Shown here one piece after another: positions 52,741-64,000 of a stretch of 64,000 bases of DNA. Source of the stretch: Branchiostoma floridae (lineage: Eukaryota; Chordata; Leptocardii; Amphioxiformes; Branchiostomatidae); NCBI RefSeq assembly GCF_000003815.2, contig NC_049984.1, positions 6,654,715 to 6,718,714 of the forward strand, given 5' to 3'. Positions within the stretch are counted from its first letter, which is position 1, and the number at the start of each line of letters is the position of its first letter. A program made the position numbers and the translations under genes. The notes beneath the pieces are model-generated. The model made no database searches, had not been told where the DNA came from, and was given only the letters and a program-made list of their open reading frames with translations.

Positions 52741-53205
52741 CTACCCCTGTCCGCTGTAATGGCGTCTTGTACTACCGGTCGTGTTAGTACAAAGTCCAGT
52801 GGACGTTATTGTGTCGCAGGAGGCCCACATGGCGTTAGCTGTAAGAATAGTCAGTCTACCGAGGGGATATCTATGCACAGATTCCCCAAAGTTAAAAATG
52901 ACAGAACTGCGGCTGACAAATTGAGAGTCTCAGCGAGCTAGAAAACAGTGTACAAAACTATGTATCAAGTTTGTTCAGAGGCATGGTTCCTTCCGCGACA
53001 TCTACGGCTCCGCACACTTCGAGCTCCGCACACTTCGAGCCCTCGTACTTCAACATGAACCTTGAGATTATATTGGGGAGAGCTGTGGGAGGACCAGAAG
53101 GATTATCGCAGGAAAAGTTCCAACTATTGACACCGCTGGTCTGCCGATCGACTCCCAGTCACGGAACGCGCGCGGAGAAGGGTGAATTCGCCACTGTTTA
53201 TCACA
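52741..53205 (+). pseudogene. Decayed THAP-domain sequence
   Basis: The plus strand reads MASCTTGRVSTKSSGRYCVA and on to GGPHGVSCKNSQ, then TEGISMHRFPK, the usual start of a THAP zinc-binding DNA-binding domain. The frame then stops at 52939. Further on FVQRHG and, in another frame, VPSATS and SAHFEPSYF recall the middle and the C-x2-H end of the domain, but the cysteine before AHF is serine here. A short duplication (CTCCGCACACTTCGAG twice) and a frameshift are visible. THAP domains occur in cellular factors and in P-element-type transposases; which one this was cannot be told. Confidence 0.6.
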
Positions 53206-53510
53206 GCTGCAGGACGTTTATCTGTCACATACTAGTAGTAATTCACCCTGTAAATTTACCTTGTATTTCGCTTGTTCTGGTCATAACTGTGTTGCCATTA
53301 TTGTGAAGTACCTGTACGCTTTGACTCCGACACAAAACAGCACAAATGATTCTTGGATTTTACATCTTTGTCGGCGTCCGGATAGATTTCATAACAAAGT
53401 GAACCGCTTATACCGAACTCGTAACAACAATGATGCCGACGCTGTCCCAAGATTTTCAAGCACGAAAATTTGCTGACCGTATTCAAAATACGTTGGAAAA
53501 ATAGTCACTA

Positions 53511-54172
53511 GATTTTGTCATGAGTATTGTAGTTTTTGGTCTCCGTAAAACCAAGTTACGAGCGAATCTGGGATTTTTCGTCGTCGACAACAACAACTCT
53601 AAGAAAAATGGCCCCAAAAAAAATGGCGGCCGTGCGCTAAAAACCTCAGAGACTTTTCGAATTTTCTTTCACGGAAACACCAGTCTGTATGTTTTTCCTC
53701 GAATCACTAGGAGCTTACGAAATCTGTCTGTTGTTTAGTGTCTTAGCGGTGGACATGTTGTTGATAGATGAGTTAAAATAGTTTGGTTTTGTATAAAAAC
53801 TTCTAGCGTAACCTGAGCATGTAAACAAAGGAAAATATATCGAGGTTGCGGGACCACAAGCATGTACGTACTCGTTACTATGTCATCGATAACTCGTTTT
53901 TTTTGCTCGTGTAGCTACAAACTTGGCACTTTTGTCGCTAGATTTTGTCATGAATATTATATGTAGTACTGATATGGTCTCCGTAAAACCTAGTTACGAG
54001 TGAATCTTGGATTTTTCGTCGTCAACAACAAAGAAAAATTCCTCACAAAAAAATGGCGGCCCCGTGCCATGCGCTATTATTTAACCACACTTTTCGAATT
54101 TTCTATCACGGAAACACCAGTCTGTGTGTTTTCCTCGAATCACTGGGAGCTTACAAAATCTGTCTGTTGTGC
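53511..54172. repeat. Two-copy direct repeat (offset about 430 bp) with ATGGCGGC motifs
   Basis: About 53511-53740 and 53940-54172 share GATTTTGTCATGA(G/A)TATT, GGTCTCCGTAAAACC, GATTTTTCGTCGTC, AAAAAATGGCGGCC and ACGGAAACACCAGTCTGT. The repeated AAAATGGCGGC matches the YY1 core motif common near animal promoters. This may be a relict promoter or transposon linked to the neighbouring THAP sequence. Confidence 0.75.
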
Positions 54173-57159
54173 AGACAAATATGAGACAGAAAGAACAGTC
54201 ACTCTCAAAATGTTTCACGGACTCGTCACAATCTGGAGGCGTTTACTAAGCTAGCTAAGCTATCGGCCGTGCTCACGACTAGAAATAGTCAGTCTACGAC
54301 GTACTATCTGTCCGATAAAAGCTTACAGGTTTGTAAACAAACACATACTTTGAGTGGAAATGTATTTTGAATCGCATTTCTTGTGGCAATGAGGTTGCTT
54401 CTCATTTTAAATCCTGGCGAACTGTACGTAGTTAGTTGCTCAGCTGTTGTATATTTGTACGCGACTGAAGCTTTAGTCCCGGTTTCGCTAGCAGACACAA
54501 GCTGAGACCGCAAAGAGGCACAAATTTCTGCGCTTCCGCTAGAAAACATCTTCAAATTAACAGTACAGCATGGCCTCCTTACTGAGGATAATGTAAGCTA
54601 ATGCTATCATTTGTGTATAGAAGAAGCGATGACTGTTTGTCCCCGCTTATTCCACACGCTACAATAATGAACTTTCTCCCCGCTTGCGTTACGCACGCTT
54701 GGTACGTGCATCAACTTCAAGTGCCTCTAAGATATATTTCAGTGGCGTGAATACGAACGAAATTCTCTTCAAGTGAAGTGAAGTATGTGTTCTTTAGTCG
54801 TGCCGAGTTTCGTCAATGAATTATGTTTCCTTTATAAGATACGGGTCTATCAAATGTATATTATTCCCCTAGTCAACCATACCAGCTAGTAGGGACTAAC
54901 TAAAATGACGTCACGGCATGTTCCTAATTAGTTCCAGCAAAGAGCTCAAAGTACACATTTTTATGTCGCTGTTTGAGGGACTTCCGGACGGACAATTGAT
55001 TTGAAACTTGCATTGACTTTTTCAGAAAAGATCAAATTTTTACATTATTGGTTGAAAATGCTACAGACGATTTCATTTCAGTTACACTTTAATGCCAGCC
55101 ACTTATTGCCCTTTAGTTACTAATGTATGGGAAGCTCTTTTAAGCACAAGTCCTGGCAAGTACTAATATCTACAGAGCCTAACAAAGATGGACTGATGTC
55201 AAGTTGCAAAGAAACCTAACCCATAGCCACAACAGGAAACATTTATTTTTTTCCTTCTTTAACTGTTTAAGAGGCAGCTACATTTGTATATTATTCAGAA
55301 AGTAAAGATAACCTTGAAAAACATACATTTTGTACCATTCTAAAATTAAATTGCCATTTGAGTGTCTGCTCTATTCAGAAAACGCATCATTTGGGTACTC
55401 ATAATAGACCCTTAAAAACCTCAAAATAAGAGCAAATTGTTTGTATTAACTAACATTAATGTAAACTTCCTCCTTAAATGTTGAAATTACAGAAAATCAA
55501 CTGGTCCTTAGGAAACAGTAATTTAAAGACTACTTCATCAAAAAAGTACAATCATAAAGGTGACTAAGAACTGGGTGTGTGCATGTCACATTAATAATTT
55601 TGTCCTAAATCATGTGTGATAGCTGCGGCATAAACAAACATTATGAACAATAAAGGCACAAACCATTGGGGGAACAGCCAATCAGAGTGTTTATAGCACA
55701 TCATGATTATGACTAAGATTTCTGAAAATTTCTTTCTCTTTGAAGCAATTTCCCCTTTACACGCGTCGGGAAATTAACATGATTAGGCTTCATATTGCGG
55801 AGGTTCAATTAAGCAAGACAATTTTGCAGTCTTGATGATTACAAATGGCTACATTACCCAGAAAATAGGTCTGGCCTACTTTTGGACGGTATAGAAACTC
55901 AGCATCTGAAGTTACTCCAAATAGAAGAAGTAATAAAATATATAAGTTATATAAGTTATAAAAGCAATTCTGTGTCCCAGGTAGGCTGTTAGAAATCATA
56001 ATTTCCTGGCAGAAATCCACATCCACTTTAACAGGCAAGGAAAGGACAATTCTGGCTTTCTATAGAAACTCAAATACTGGAAACCATTAAAATAGAACAT
56101 ATTCAAACTACATGCATAGTATGACAGTTTCAGTTTTATGATATGTAGATCTGGCACTTCACGAACCATTTTGATATACAATATATGTTGCACTCGCTGA
56201 TATTTGTCAAATTTCCAGCATTATGATCATGAATATCTGAAAATGTATTTCCAATTCATAAATACCGGTAGGCATTTCTGATTACTCTTATGCCCATTCC
56301 CTTTATGTCACATTTCCATAATAAACAGATTGCCAAATCAACCAAGTGTATGAAATGTCGCGATATGCTGGCACTGTCCCAACTACTCTTCACTGTCTGT
56401 CACATCCTGTAGAATATATATGGGGAGCGGCAAGCTATATTTTTGTCCTCTTCAGTATTTTACATTTCTAACAACGAGTTCCCCAAACATACATGTACAG
56501 AACTTACAATGCAGAAAAGCTCATCTTAGATAGATAAGATATTGTATAAGATACAGCAGCAAACATCTTTGAAAAAGCAGATTTTGTTCTACACATTCAG
56601 TTTCTCTATATTGAGATAAACTACATTTGGAGAAGGATTGACATAACAGGTGACTATCACCCTTTCAAGATATTAACCTAGAACCAAACAGTTTGAACCA
56701 CTCACTCACACCGAGATAGACCCCTATTCTTTTTGACAAGTGTGGTGGGTTCTTTAAAAAATTTACTCTAATACACTCAAGGTGTGGCTCTCCTCAAAGA
56801 CGGGACCTACAGCTTTTACCTCCCATCCAAGGCAAGAAGACGTCCCTGACCATTTTCACCCAGTTTTTCTGATGAACCAACCCAACCTTGTCATATATAT
56901 ATTACACTACAAATTACACTTTCTATAAGTATAATGAGGAGTGGCAACATGTTTTCCATAATGTCCTTGGCACATATTTGTCTCCTACTTGGTTAAGTAG
57001 GGCATTATGTGTTCTGAAGAATTGATGTTTATCATTTTCTCATGCTAGATGACTACAAGGGGGGGCCGTAATTTCCCCATCATGCACTGTTACCCCAGAA
57101 AAGGTATCAGAAACCCCTGATATCAACACTCATCCCCTCAGACACAGGTAATTCTTTAT

Positions 57160-58120
57160 CCCCCGCTCTTTCCATAAACACAATGCCCCTGTCCTGCTTC
57201 CCCGCTGTGTTCCGCGCGGTCCCGTTTTTATCACCGCTACGCTAAACACGATCACATCCCGGCATTACGCCACGGGATCGCCCCAAAAGCGGCACCTGTC
57301 ATACAGCAAGCCCAATAAAAAATACTTGACAATTCTTATTACCTAGCCGATATCAGATGTCACCGGAACTAGGACGATCGCAGCAGCTTCATATTCCGCC
57401 GCCCCACGATCTCTTTACCCCAATCCGATTCAAAATTTAAAAAAAAAGAAAATTGCTGGTGGACCAAGAAAATCTACATGTTGGAAATAAATAGCAATCA
57501 AAACATTTTGTGGTGTCAGAAGACAGCAGATTCCGAGGGCCTTTATGGCAGATTTGTTTATAGTGATGGACGGCACTCCCTGATATTCCCCCACCCTTCA
57601 TCCACATTCATATGTCATAAGAGCGGCCTCATCTATATTGTCTACATCATATTAAGGGAATAATTTTATTGATTAGTTCATCTACATACAGCGGGAGTCA
57701 TCAGTAAAGTCCATCTGCCGTTGTCTCCACGGGTTCCTCAAGCCTCGCCTGCTTAATAATTTAAGTCAGTTCTGATGGGTGCTTTTTCCCCCGGATTTTC
57801 ATGAGCTAAAAAGAAACAAAAAATGGTGCTCGCTCAGCTAAACCCCGTCCCCGAGGGGGGGAAATCTATTAGCATAGCGGGTAATTAGAAAGGCCTTTAT
57901 CGGGCAAGCGGTGCGGCGACGGCCGCCTCACAAAGAGGGTGTCACCATTAAAAATGGCATTTTATGCACTTTGGCGGAGATGGGGTCACAGGTCAGCGCG
58001 AGGGATCACGATTTATTTCTGTCCATTTGGGGAGCAGGGACATTTTATTTGATGGTTAATGAGACCCAGAGATGAAGGCACCACGTCATCCCCCCTCCTC
58101 CTCCCCATGCAGAATCCTCC
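57160..58120. promoter_or_regulatory. Mixed-composition block with GC-rich island, candidate regulatory
   Basis: Includes CCCCGTCCCCGAGG, GGGTAATTAGAAAGGCC, GGCGACGGCCGCC, ATTAAAAATGGCATTTTATG and GGTTAATGAGACC. Low repeat content and homeodomain-like cores in GC-rich context. No coding evidence; candidate only. Confidence 0.3.
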
Positions 58121-58129
58121 CCGTCACGA

Positions 58130-58880
58130 TGAGGAACGACTGTCCCACTGACCCTGATGTACCAGTACATGGGTTCTAATCCCAATTCCCTTTATAGCGA
58201 CGCAAATATTCACGTATGTAAAATAAGATAAGAATTTGTGATATTTGTTTCCCATCTAAAATTGCCTACTACCGTCCTTCTAACATTTGGGTCATGGAAT
58301 TTGACATAAAAATTGCAAGTCAATAGAGAACACTAGTAAACTAAAGGTCCTGGGTTTTAATCTCAATTCCACAGACATATATAGTGACACAAAACATAAT
58401 ACATATACATGTATGTAAAATAATACATGTATACTGGTAGTACTTGCCATATTCCCAATTGCTGTAATGTTAACGTAAGGATAATGAAATTTGACATAAA
58501 TATTCTCGCAATAGAGCAGTTGTAAACTAAAGATCCGGGGTCCTAATCCATATTCCCTTTAGAGCCACTAAGTAAATATGTATAATATTATGTAAAACAG
58601 TATTCACAAGGCTTGCTGAATATCTACCACTCCTCTACCTTAGTGTTATGGAATTTGATATGCAAATTGTTGTGATTTCCACCTCAGAAATGACAATTTC
58701 ATATAAAGTAGATATAAATCGTGAATCCTGGGTTCTATTTCCACTGCCTCTTCATGTCTTTTACATGATTATGAAGAACGACTGTCCCTATAACCCAGAT
58801 GTACCAGTCCACCACTTACATATGCATGAAATAATATTCCCCATTCTAACATTTATCAACACGCAAATATTAGTGTTGCA
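58130..58880. repeat. Four-unit degenerate tandem repeat, about 180-bp period, with B-box-like motif
   Basis: Units contain GGGTTCTAATCCCAATTCCC (about 58171), GGGTTTTAATCTCAATTCC (58351), GGGTCCTAATCCATATTCCC (58538) and GGGTTCTATTTCCACTGCC (58730). GAACGACTGTCCC..GATGTACCAGT appears at both ends (58134, 58777). The GGTTCTAATCC core resembles a pol III B box, so the unit may descend from a tRNA-type SINE. Confidence 0.65.
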
Positions 58881-59270
58881 CCATCTGATATAAAAATTAT
58901 AACAGTAGCGCTTTTAAATGCAGAAATAATGTATCTATTAGAATGCTAGTACTACACATGTTACATTCCCCATTCTCTTTTCAGTCAGGAAGAATACACC
59001 TGTTATAGAATAACATCAACAAGAAGTTGTAACATATATCTCTAAAAGGTCAGGGTCACCAAATATCCAGGAGGTTTCACACTAAGAAGTAACAGTTTTG
59101 AAATAAACACCTAGTGCTTTAAACTAAAGTACAATGTACTAGACTTCACTTTCTGATCCCCTTGTCAGCAACACATTATACTCCCAGCTTTGTTTTCTAT
59201 TTCCCTTGCCAATCAATTTAACCCATGTTGTTACATTAAGATTTTTCAAACCTTTTATTTTTGGCAAGTG

Positions 59271-60200
59271 AACACTCACACAAATGATGATAGCAAATGT
59301 TTCAGAGAGATCCGTAGCACAAATGACTGTTCAAAACTACAACAGGATATCTGTTCACTACATGACTGGAGCATAATGTGGAAGTTGACTTTCAACCTAT
59401 CCAAATGCATAGTGTTAAGGTTTACACGATCCAAGTACCCCATCAGATATGATTATCACATGTCAAGTTCAAACCTGACTGTAGTGGACAGCATGTCCGA
59501 CCTTGGCATCACAGTAAAATCAAACCTCACATGGAATAGCCATGTCATAAGAACAGTGGCCAAAGCTAATCAAATGCTTGGGTTTATCAAGCGTTCCATA
59601 GGTTACAAGTCCAACACTGATATACGTAAGACATTGTATTTGTCTCTTGTTAGAAGTGTTTTGGAATACTGTTCATCAGTATGGAGCCCCACATCACGTA
59701 ATCTCACAGCCCTGATCGAGGGTGTACAGCGAAGGGCAACGAAATACATCCTCGGGCCCTCCGCTGAACACCTGGACTACAAGTCTAGACTATCTAGACT
59801 AGGCTTGTTACCACTGTCTTACCAAAGAGAGATGTCTGATGTTGTGGTATTTGTTAAGTCCCTTGCAAAGGTATATGATTCAGATCTAGCGAGGTTAGCT
59901 GCATTCCCTACAAGAACGCCACATAGTTCAAGGGCACACATGTTAGTCCCTCAGAGAGTAAGATCTTCTTCATTTGCCTCCTCATTTACTCCACGACTTA
60001 TCACAATTTGGAACAAACTTCCCGTTGAAATCAGAGGGCTGGGAGCATCAGCCACAAGCCCGTCCGATGTGTCTGCCTTTAAACGAAATCTATCTACATT
60101 TATGCAAAACCGTTTCCGACAAAACTTCAAGCTAGAGCAGGCTTGCACATGGTCACTAGCATGCTGTTGCGCCTCTTGCATTGCCACAAGGCCACGATAA
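59271..60200 (+). pseudogene. LINE reverse transcriptase C-terminal fragment
   Basis: An open frame of about 310 residues. It starts at NDDSKCFREI, apparently just at the catalytic F/Y-x-D-D region, and continues IMWKLTFNLSKCIVLRFTRS, DLGITVKSNLTWNSHV, KANQMLGFIKRS, LYLSLVRSVLEYCSSVWSP and EGVQRRATKYILG. These are the post-palm and thumb blocks typical of CR1/jockey-group LINEs. Endonuclease, fingers and most of the palm are missing, so it cannot be active. The frame is intact to its natural stop, which suggests a fairly young insertion. Confidence 0.88.
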
Positions 60201-60371
60201 TTTTACCTTATATTATTACTACATGTACATTTGTATATCTATTTCATAGATCTAGACTCCATAATGTATGTGTGTTAACTTGATTTATCTTGACTTGAAT
60301 GTTACATTGATTATGATATCTGTTCTTGTATTTATGTATATTATGATTTGATGTATCATTGTTATGTTTAA

Positions 60372-60420
60372 GGTATGGCGGCTTCGAAAAGGTGTCTTTT
60401 GACACCTGTTCCGCCATACC
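60372..60420 (+). other. Two-part hairpin in LINE 3' UTR
   Basis: GGTATGGCGG (60372-60381) pairs perfectly with CCGCCATACC (60411-60420). Inside, AGGTGTC (60390-60396) pairs with GACACCT (60401-60407) around a TTTT loop. For L2-type LINEs such as eel UnaL2, a 3' hairpin is known to be recognised by the reverse transcriptase; the same role is inferred here. Confidence 0.85.
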
Positions 60421-61439
60421 CTCCAGTGTGGAGAATCCAAATAAATAAACACATTTTTTGTAGTACTAAGTAGTATCATACCCTATATTTTGATCGTTTG
60501 TTACACTATCAGTTTGGCATTTACATTTTGACAGTATTGTACATACCAAAATGCTTCTTTTGTCACAATTTTGTATCTCTAAATAGTTTTACAGGTACGT
60601 GTAGCATTTTGAAGAGACTGTGACAGAATTCTTCACCCACTGCATTTTGGGAACTACATTTTAAGCATGACTGAATTTGGACCAGGTGGTTATACATGTG
60701 TATTTTGACAGTGTGCTACAGATTCCATTACAATTTAATAACAAATCCTCAACAGTATCAGAATTTTCCATAGAATTTTCAAGCACTGCAGTGACGAGAA
60801 CATTGTTGCTGCAAAATGGTTTACGATGGGAGAGTTTATGTACACAGCCTTGTACCAAACACTTTCAGCAGCACAGCATGTTAATCTGGCAATATTGTGC
60901 CATTAATTGCCATGACTTCTCAGCAGACGTGAGGTGATATAAATGATACCATATCCGTCATCGCCCGACCGCATACAACAATTTTTTATGAGGAAGCACC
61001 ATTTGATGGACTAAGTTGGTGACTCACTTGGGCCAAAGAAGTTGCATAACTTGGTTTTGGACCAGGTACGAAAATTATGTATCTTTATAAGAGATATCTA
61101 TCCTTTGGTGATTGGCATACCAGCTTCTGTACATCTACTTGTATCTGTAGTATGAGTGTATACCCCGTATTACTGCCCTTCAGTGTACCACACCATCTTT
61201 GCAGGCACACGGCACGGCAGCAGCTGGTTGGTTACATGTATATTGCACTGAATGATCTGTTCCACCTAACGTTTGAACATCTAGCTGCAAGTGTGTTCAA
61301 AGCTACCTAATGACCATACTTCTACAGTACTTGGTGGCAACAAGTTCCTCTCTATATATTGTGATAGGTACCATGGTGGATGGTTGGAACTGTTCAACAG
61401 CAAAAAGCTGTTACTGTGACTGGTCACACTGTTTCATCC

Positions 61440-61612
61440 CTTGATATTTTATATCAGTTGTCAAATTTTATGCCACTTTTTATAATTACTCTTTTATCTT
61501 AAACTGTTGGTTTAATTCTTTCTCTTGTATTAGGGACTGTGTTTATATGTATGTACAAGTTGACATGCATTGTATCTTACAATTGTTATGCAATAAAATT
61601 CTTCTTTACAAG
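61440..61612 (+). mobile_element. Probable retroposon 3' tail
   Basis: The sequence ends TACAATTGTTATGCAATAAA then ATTCTTCTTTACAAG. It resembles the tail at 41615-41655 and carries AATAAA. No coding part is recognisable and the left boundary is a guess. Confidence 0.4.
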
Positions 61613-61959
61613 TTCTAAAACAAGAGTGCATTGACGCCTTGTCCAGTCTTTTGTATTATTACATGTATGTATGTTTCTGATCGATGAAACACTTTTATGT
61701 AACATGCCAGGTCATATCCAAAATAGAATGCCAATTTATTGGTCATTCATGTCTTTTACTTAGCAAAGATGTTCTCAGCGGATTCTTAAAGATATTTAAA
61801 GAATATCAAACCAATGTCTGATCAGGATAAACTGATGGAATTTACATTGTACATGGCGCTTCTTCATACAAATCATATCACGCACTTGCGGATGTCAAAA
61901 CCGCGCTGACGTCAGCGCGTTAAAAAGTTGCAATAGAAACGGGAAGACTCTTAGTTCAT

Positions 61960-62260
61960 CAGCTTTCGGAGTAATCAAGGCACGGCGCTGGTTTCCCCCT
62001 GATCGCATCAACGCACTTCTACCAGCCTCCTCTCCACAGAGGAACCCATCAGACCATGGCTAACTCCGCGTTTGATCAAGGTTTTTCATTTTGGCCCTTC
62101 GGCAATTAGTTCAACAGCAATTTTGAACCACGCAACACAGAAATGGCATTAGCGGCTAATGCCTACGGCATACAAAGGAGCGTCGGCTGGAAATCTCTCG
62201 CCACATCCTGCCCAGTCGAGCAAACAATCACTCTCACCACTTAACCAACAACACGCTTCC
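61960..62260. promoter_or_regulatory. Candidate conserved non-coding block
   Basis: Non-repetitive, GC-richer segment with GGCAATTAGTTC and GGCATTAGCGGCTAATGCC, the latter a partial palindrome. It differs from the AT-rich flanks. No coding pattern. Confidence 0.22.
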
Positions 62261-64000
62261 TCACTGCTTCCACAGCAGAAAAATTGGGTTTTCATTTGGA
62301 ATTTTTCTTATATTCAAATTTGAGCAAAAAATCATGCCACTTATAACCAACAACACGCTTCCTCATAGCTTAAACACCAGGAAAACTGGGTTCTGACTTT
62401 GGAATTTTTATTTCAAATTTACAGCCACAGCCCTGACGGATTAAGCTGGTGATAGTGACGGTCCATAAATTCTATCGATTTCTCTCATTTGGTGTCCCAA
62501 TATTCACATCTACCCATTTGCAAATTAAAATTGGAAGGCCTAAATATGGGTTTGTCCCCATTGCCATTAATACTCGGCAGTATCACTTATATCAACACAC
62601 AACTCACAATGAAAAAAAACAGATATTTACTCTGCCAAGGTGATAAATTGTGTTTGTTTATTTGTTTGTTTGTTTGTTTGTTTGTTGGCTGCATGGTTGA
62701 TCTAAAATAGTAAATAAATATACTTTGGATAAATTTCAATGATAGTCACTTGTCACACACTCAGTTAACCATATAAGGTCCATAAGAGCATGTTTCAGAA
62801 TGTACTTATATTTTGAGGTTTCTCTGATGATCACTGTACATTTATATACATAAAACAACATTGATTGAGACCCATACAAGATACATGGTTTCAGATTTCA
62901 ATCAGCTAAGATGACAACAGTGGGTCTTCTTCCCTGAATCTTCTGGGGTAGGTAAAAATAGAAACTTGCAAATTGTCTCAAATTGACACAGCCGTGATCA
63001 TATCAAGTGCTCTGTCTATCTTACACTTCTTGATTACAGTAATACATTTCAAGACGAGCAGACTACATAGTAAAAGACCAGAATCCTTCTTACTGCCTAC
63101 ATCTTGGCTCTCTTCCAGGTCACTGTCTGAAGACACAGACTCAAGAATGACACCTGGAATCAAGATTATAGGAAGGGTGGATCTCTACTCTTTTTTGGTA
63201 AGTTTTCAAGCTTAAGGTGCCTGAGGTGTTTGGTTCTCCTTAAACATGGTACCTCTGACTTAACGTTAAGTCCAAGAAGTTTCTTGGCAAAACTAGGTAT
63301 TCATTTTCACCTGAGTTGTGAGAGGAAACAGATGTAAAGTGCAATGATTGGAGCCTGTTAGGTGGTCAAACCCAGAACCTTGAGGTCGTAAATCATCCGT
63401 AACTATATTACCACCTTACCCCCTATTTCAGCTACTAATACTAATGTGCCAGTTTCCCGGGTAACTAACCTGAGGTTGTCAAAATTTGTTAGGAAGTTAA
63501 TCCTACACTGCTGAAGGCAAATAAGTACAATCTACTAATGCCTTCAGACTACTTATATCACTTCATATTTGCTGCCACCATCATTTTGAAGAAACCAATT
63601 TAAGAACACATCATTTTGTCCTTTCTCCTTTATATTTCGTCCCTTAATATTTTCGCCATTTCTAAAATGCTACAGACGATTGCGCTCATTTTCTTTATAT
63701 TTCTCAAGGTCAAAAACGGTTAAAGATGATTGGGAAAGAAGGACATGTCACAGTTAGGTTTCCTAACGTTTTCAAATACATTCTGCATCAAAAATACTAG
63801 AAGCTAAATTCACACTGGGCATGCAGAACTATGTGAATTGAAAATGTACAGTCCAAAATAAATGATGCTGATTACCAAACATCCAAATCTGCATACCATG
63901 GTATTTGACTCAAGTCCAAACGTCCAGGTTGCCAAAAACAAATTGCTGGGCAGTTATCATAACTGATGGACATCATTTACATGAGATTATGTGGCTAAAA

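Larger units (their letters stand above)
59265..60450 (+). mobile_element. 5'-truncated LINE (CR1/jockey-like)
   Basis: Contains the C-terminal part of a reverse transcriptase, a 3' UTR with a two-part hairpin (60372-60420) and an AATAAATAAA end near 60440. Sequence before about 59265 is unrelated, so the copy is 5'-truncated, as is usual for LINE insertion. It lies antisense to Zfhx. Confidence 0.88.
49003..64000 (-). other. Region upstream of first recognised exon (probably intron)
   Basis: No exon with ZFHX similarity was found across these 15 kb, so this is probably part of another long intron, with the N-terminal exons further right. It contains a poor RT remnant, a gap, a decayed THAP locus, a truncated LINE, tandem repeats and candidate regulatory blocks, listed separately. 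The parts 54600-57150, 60460-61440 and 62270-64000 otherwise show nothing recognised except a (TTTG)n tract near 62653-62685. Confidence 0.65.

Noticed and set aside
54304-54555. Minus-strand frame starting MKMFSSGSAEI with a fair start context
   Set aside because: Only 83 residues, no domain, no splice partners seen. The nearby YY1-like repeats make a relict promoter possible but do not support a coding exon.
62653-62690. (TTTG)n tract as a retroposon tail
   Set aside because: No hairpin, AATAAA or coding remnant beside it; treated as simple sequence.
49003-64000. Search for the preceding Zfhx exon
   Set aside because: No stretch with an acceptor and donor and with finger spacing or family-like sequence was found; the gap at 50629-50728 could hide one but nothing supports it.

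Overview
This is eukaryotic, animal nuclear DNA. Nearly all of it is introns of one large gene on the minus strand, the orthologue of vertebrate ZFHX3/ZFHX4 (ATBF1) and Drosophila zfh-2, a giant multi-zinc-finger, multi-homeodomain transcription factor. The conserved signatures (exon starts such as [51 protein letters not shown]) are very close to the vertebrate proteins as I know them. Together with CR1/L2-like LINE remnants, TACATGTA-rich introns and THAP-domain debris, this suggests an invertebrate deuterostome, most likely amphioxus (Branchiostoma). The species is inference, not proof.

Layout, read in transcript direction (right to left). 64000-49003: sequence upstream of the first recognised exon, with no exon seen, holding LINE fragments, a decayed THAP locus, tandem repeats and an assembly gap. 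Then eleven coding exons: 49002-48898, 44481-44376, 41910-41755, 40339-40234, then a 27.5-kb intron 4 (40233-12682), then 12681-12519, 11451-10257, 9930-9787, 6919-6659, 6256-6119, 4539-4231 and 1375-1142. Every junction is GT-AG and every phase joins without a break. The joined exons encode 972 residues with 13 zinc fingers, an acidic linker, a Q-rich segment and a proline-rich end. The homeodomains are expected past the left edge; the N-terminal region is expected past the right edge. The start codon, stop codon and promoter are not in the window.

The most unusual signal is that exon edges of this gene are repeated in tandem inside its own introns. The 5' edge of exon 3, with its splice acceptor, is repeated four more times (42022-42505), and the exon-like part is better conserved than the intronic part. 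The 3' edge of exon 5, with its donor, is repeated about four times (11944-12450). The 5' edge of exon 11 has one diverged copy that could act as a 36-nt in-frame exon keeping both zinc-ligand histidines (1616-1651). A weaker donor-like repeat lies beside exon 8.

Other content: a 609-bp DNA-transposon-like element with perfect 29-bp inverted ends (33731-34339); a TA-flanked MITE family, one copy of which has its end amplified six-fold at a 57-bp period (45969-46488); a 5'-truncated LINE whose 3' tail forms a two-part hairpin (59265-60450); shorter LINE tails and a tRNA-like SINE; many local tandem duplications; and GC-richer intron blocks with TAATTA, ATTTGCAT and PBX/MEIS-type motifs that look like candidate regulatory elements. 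Two runs of 100 N are assembly gaps.
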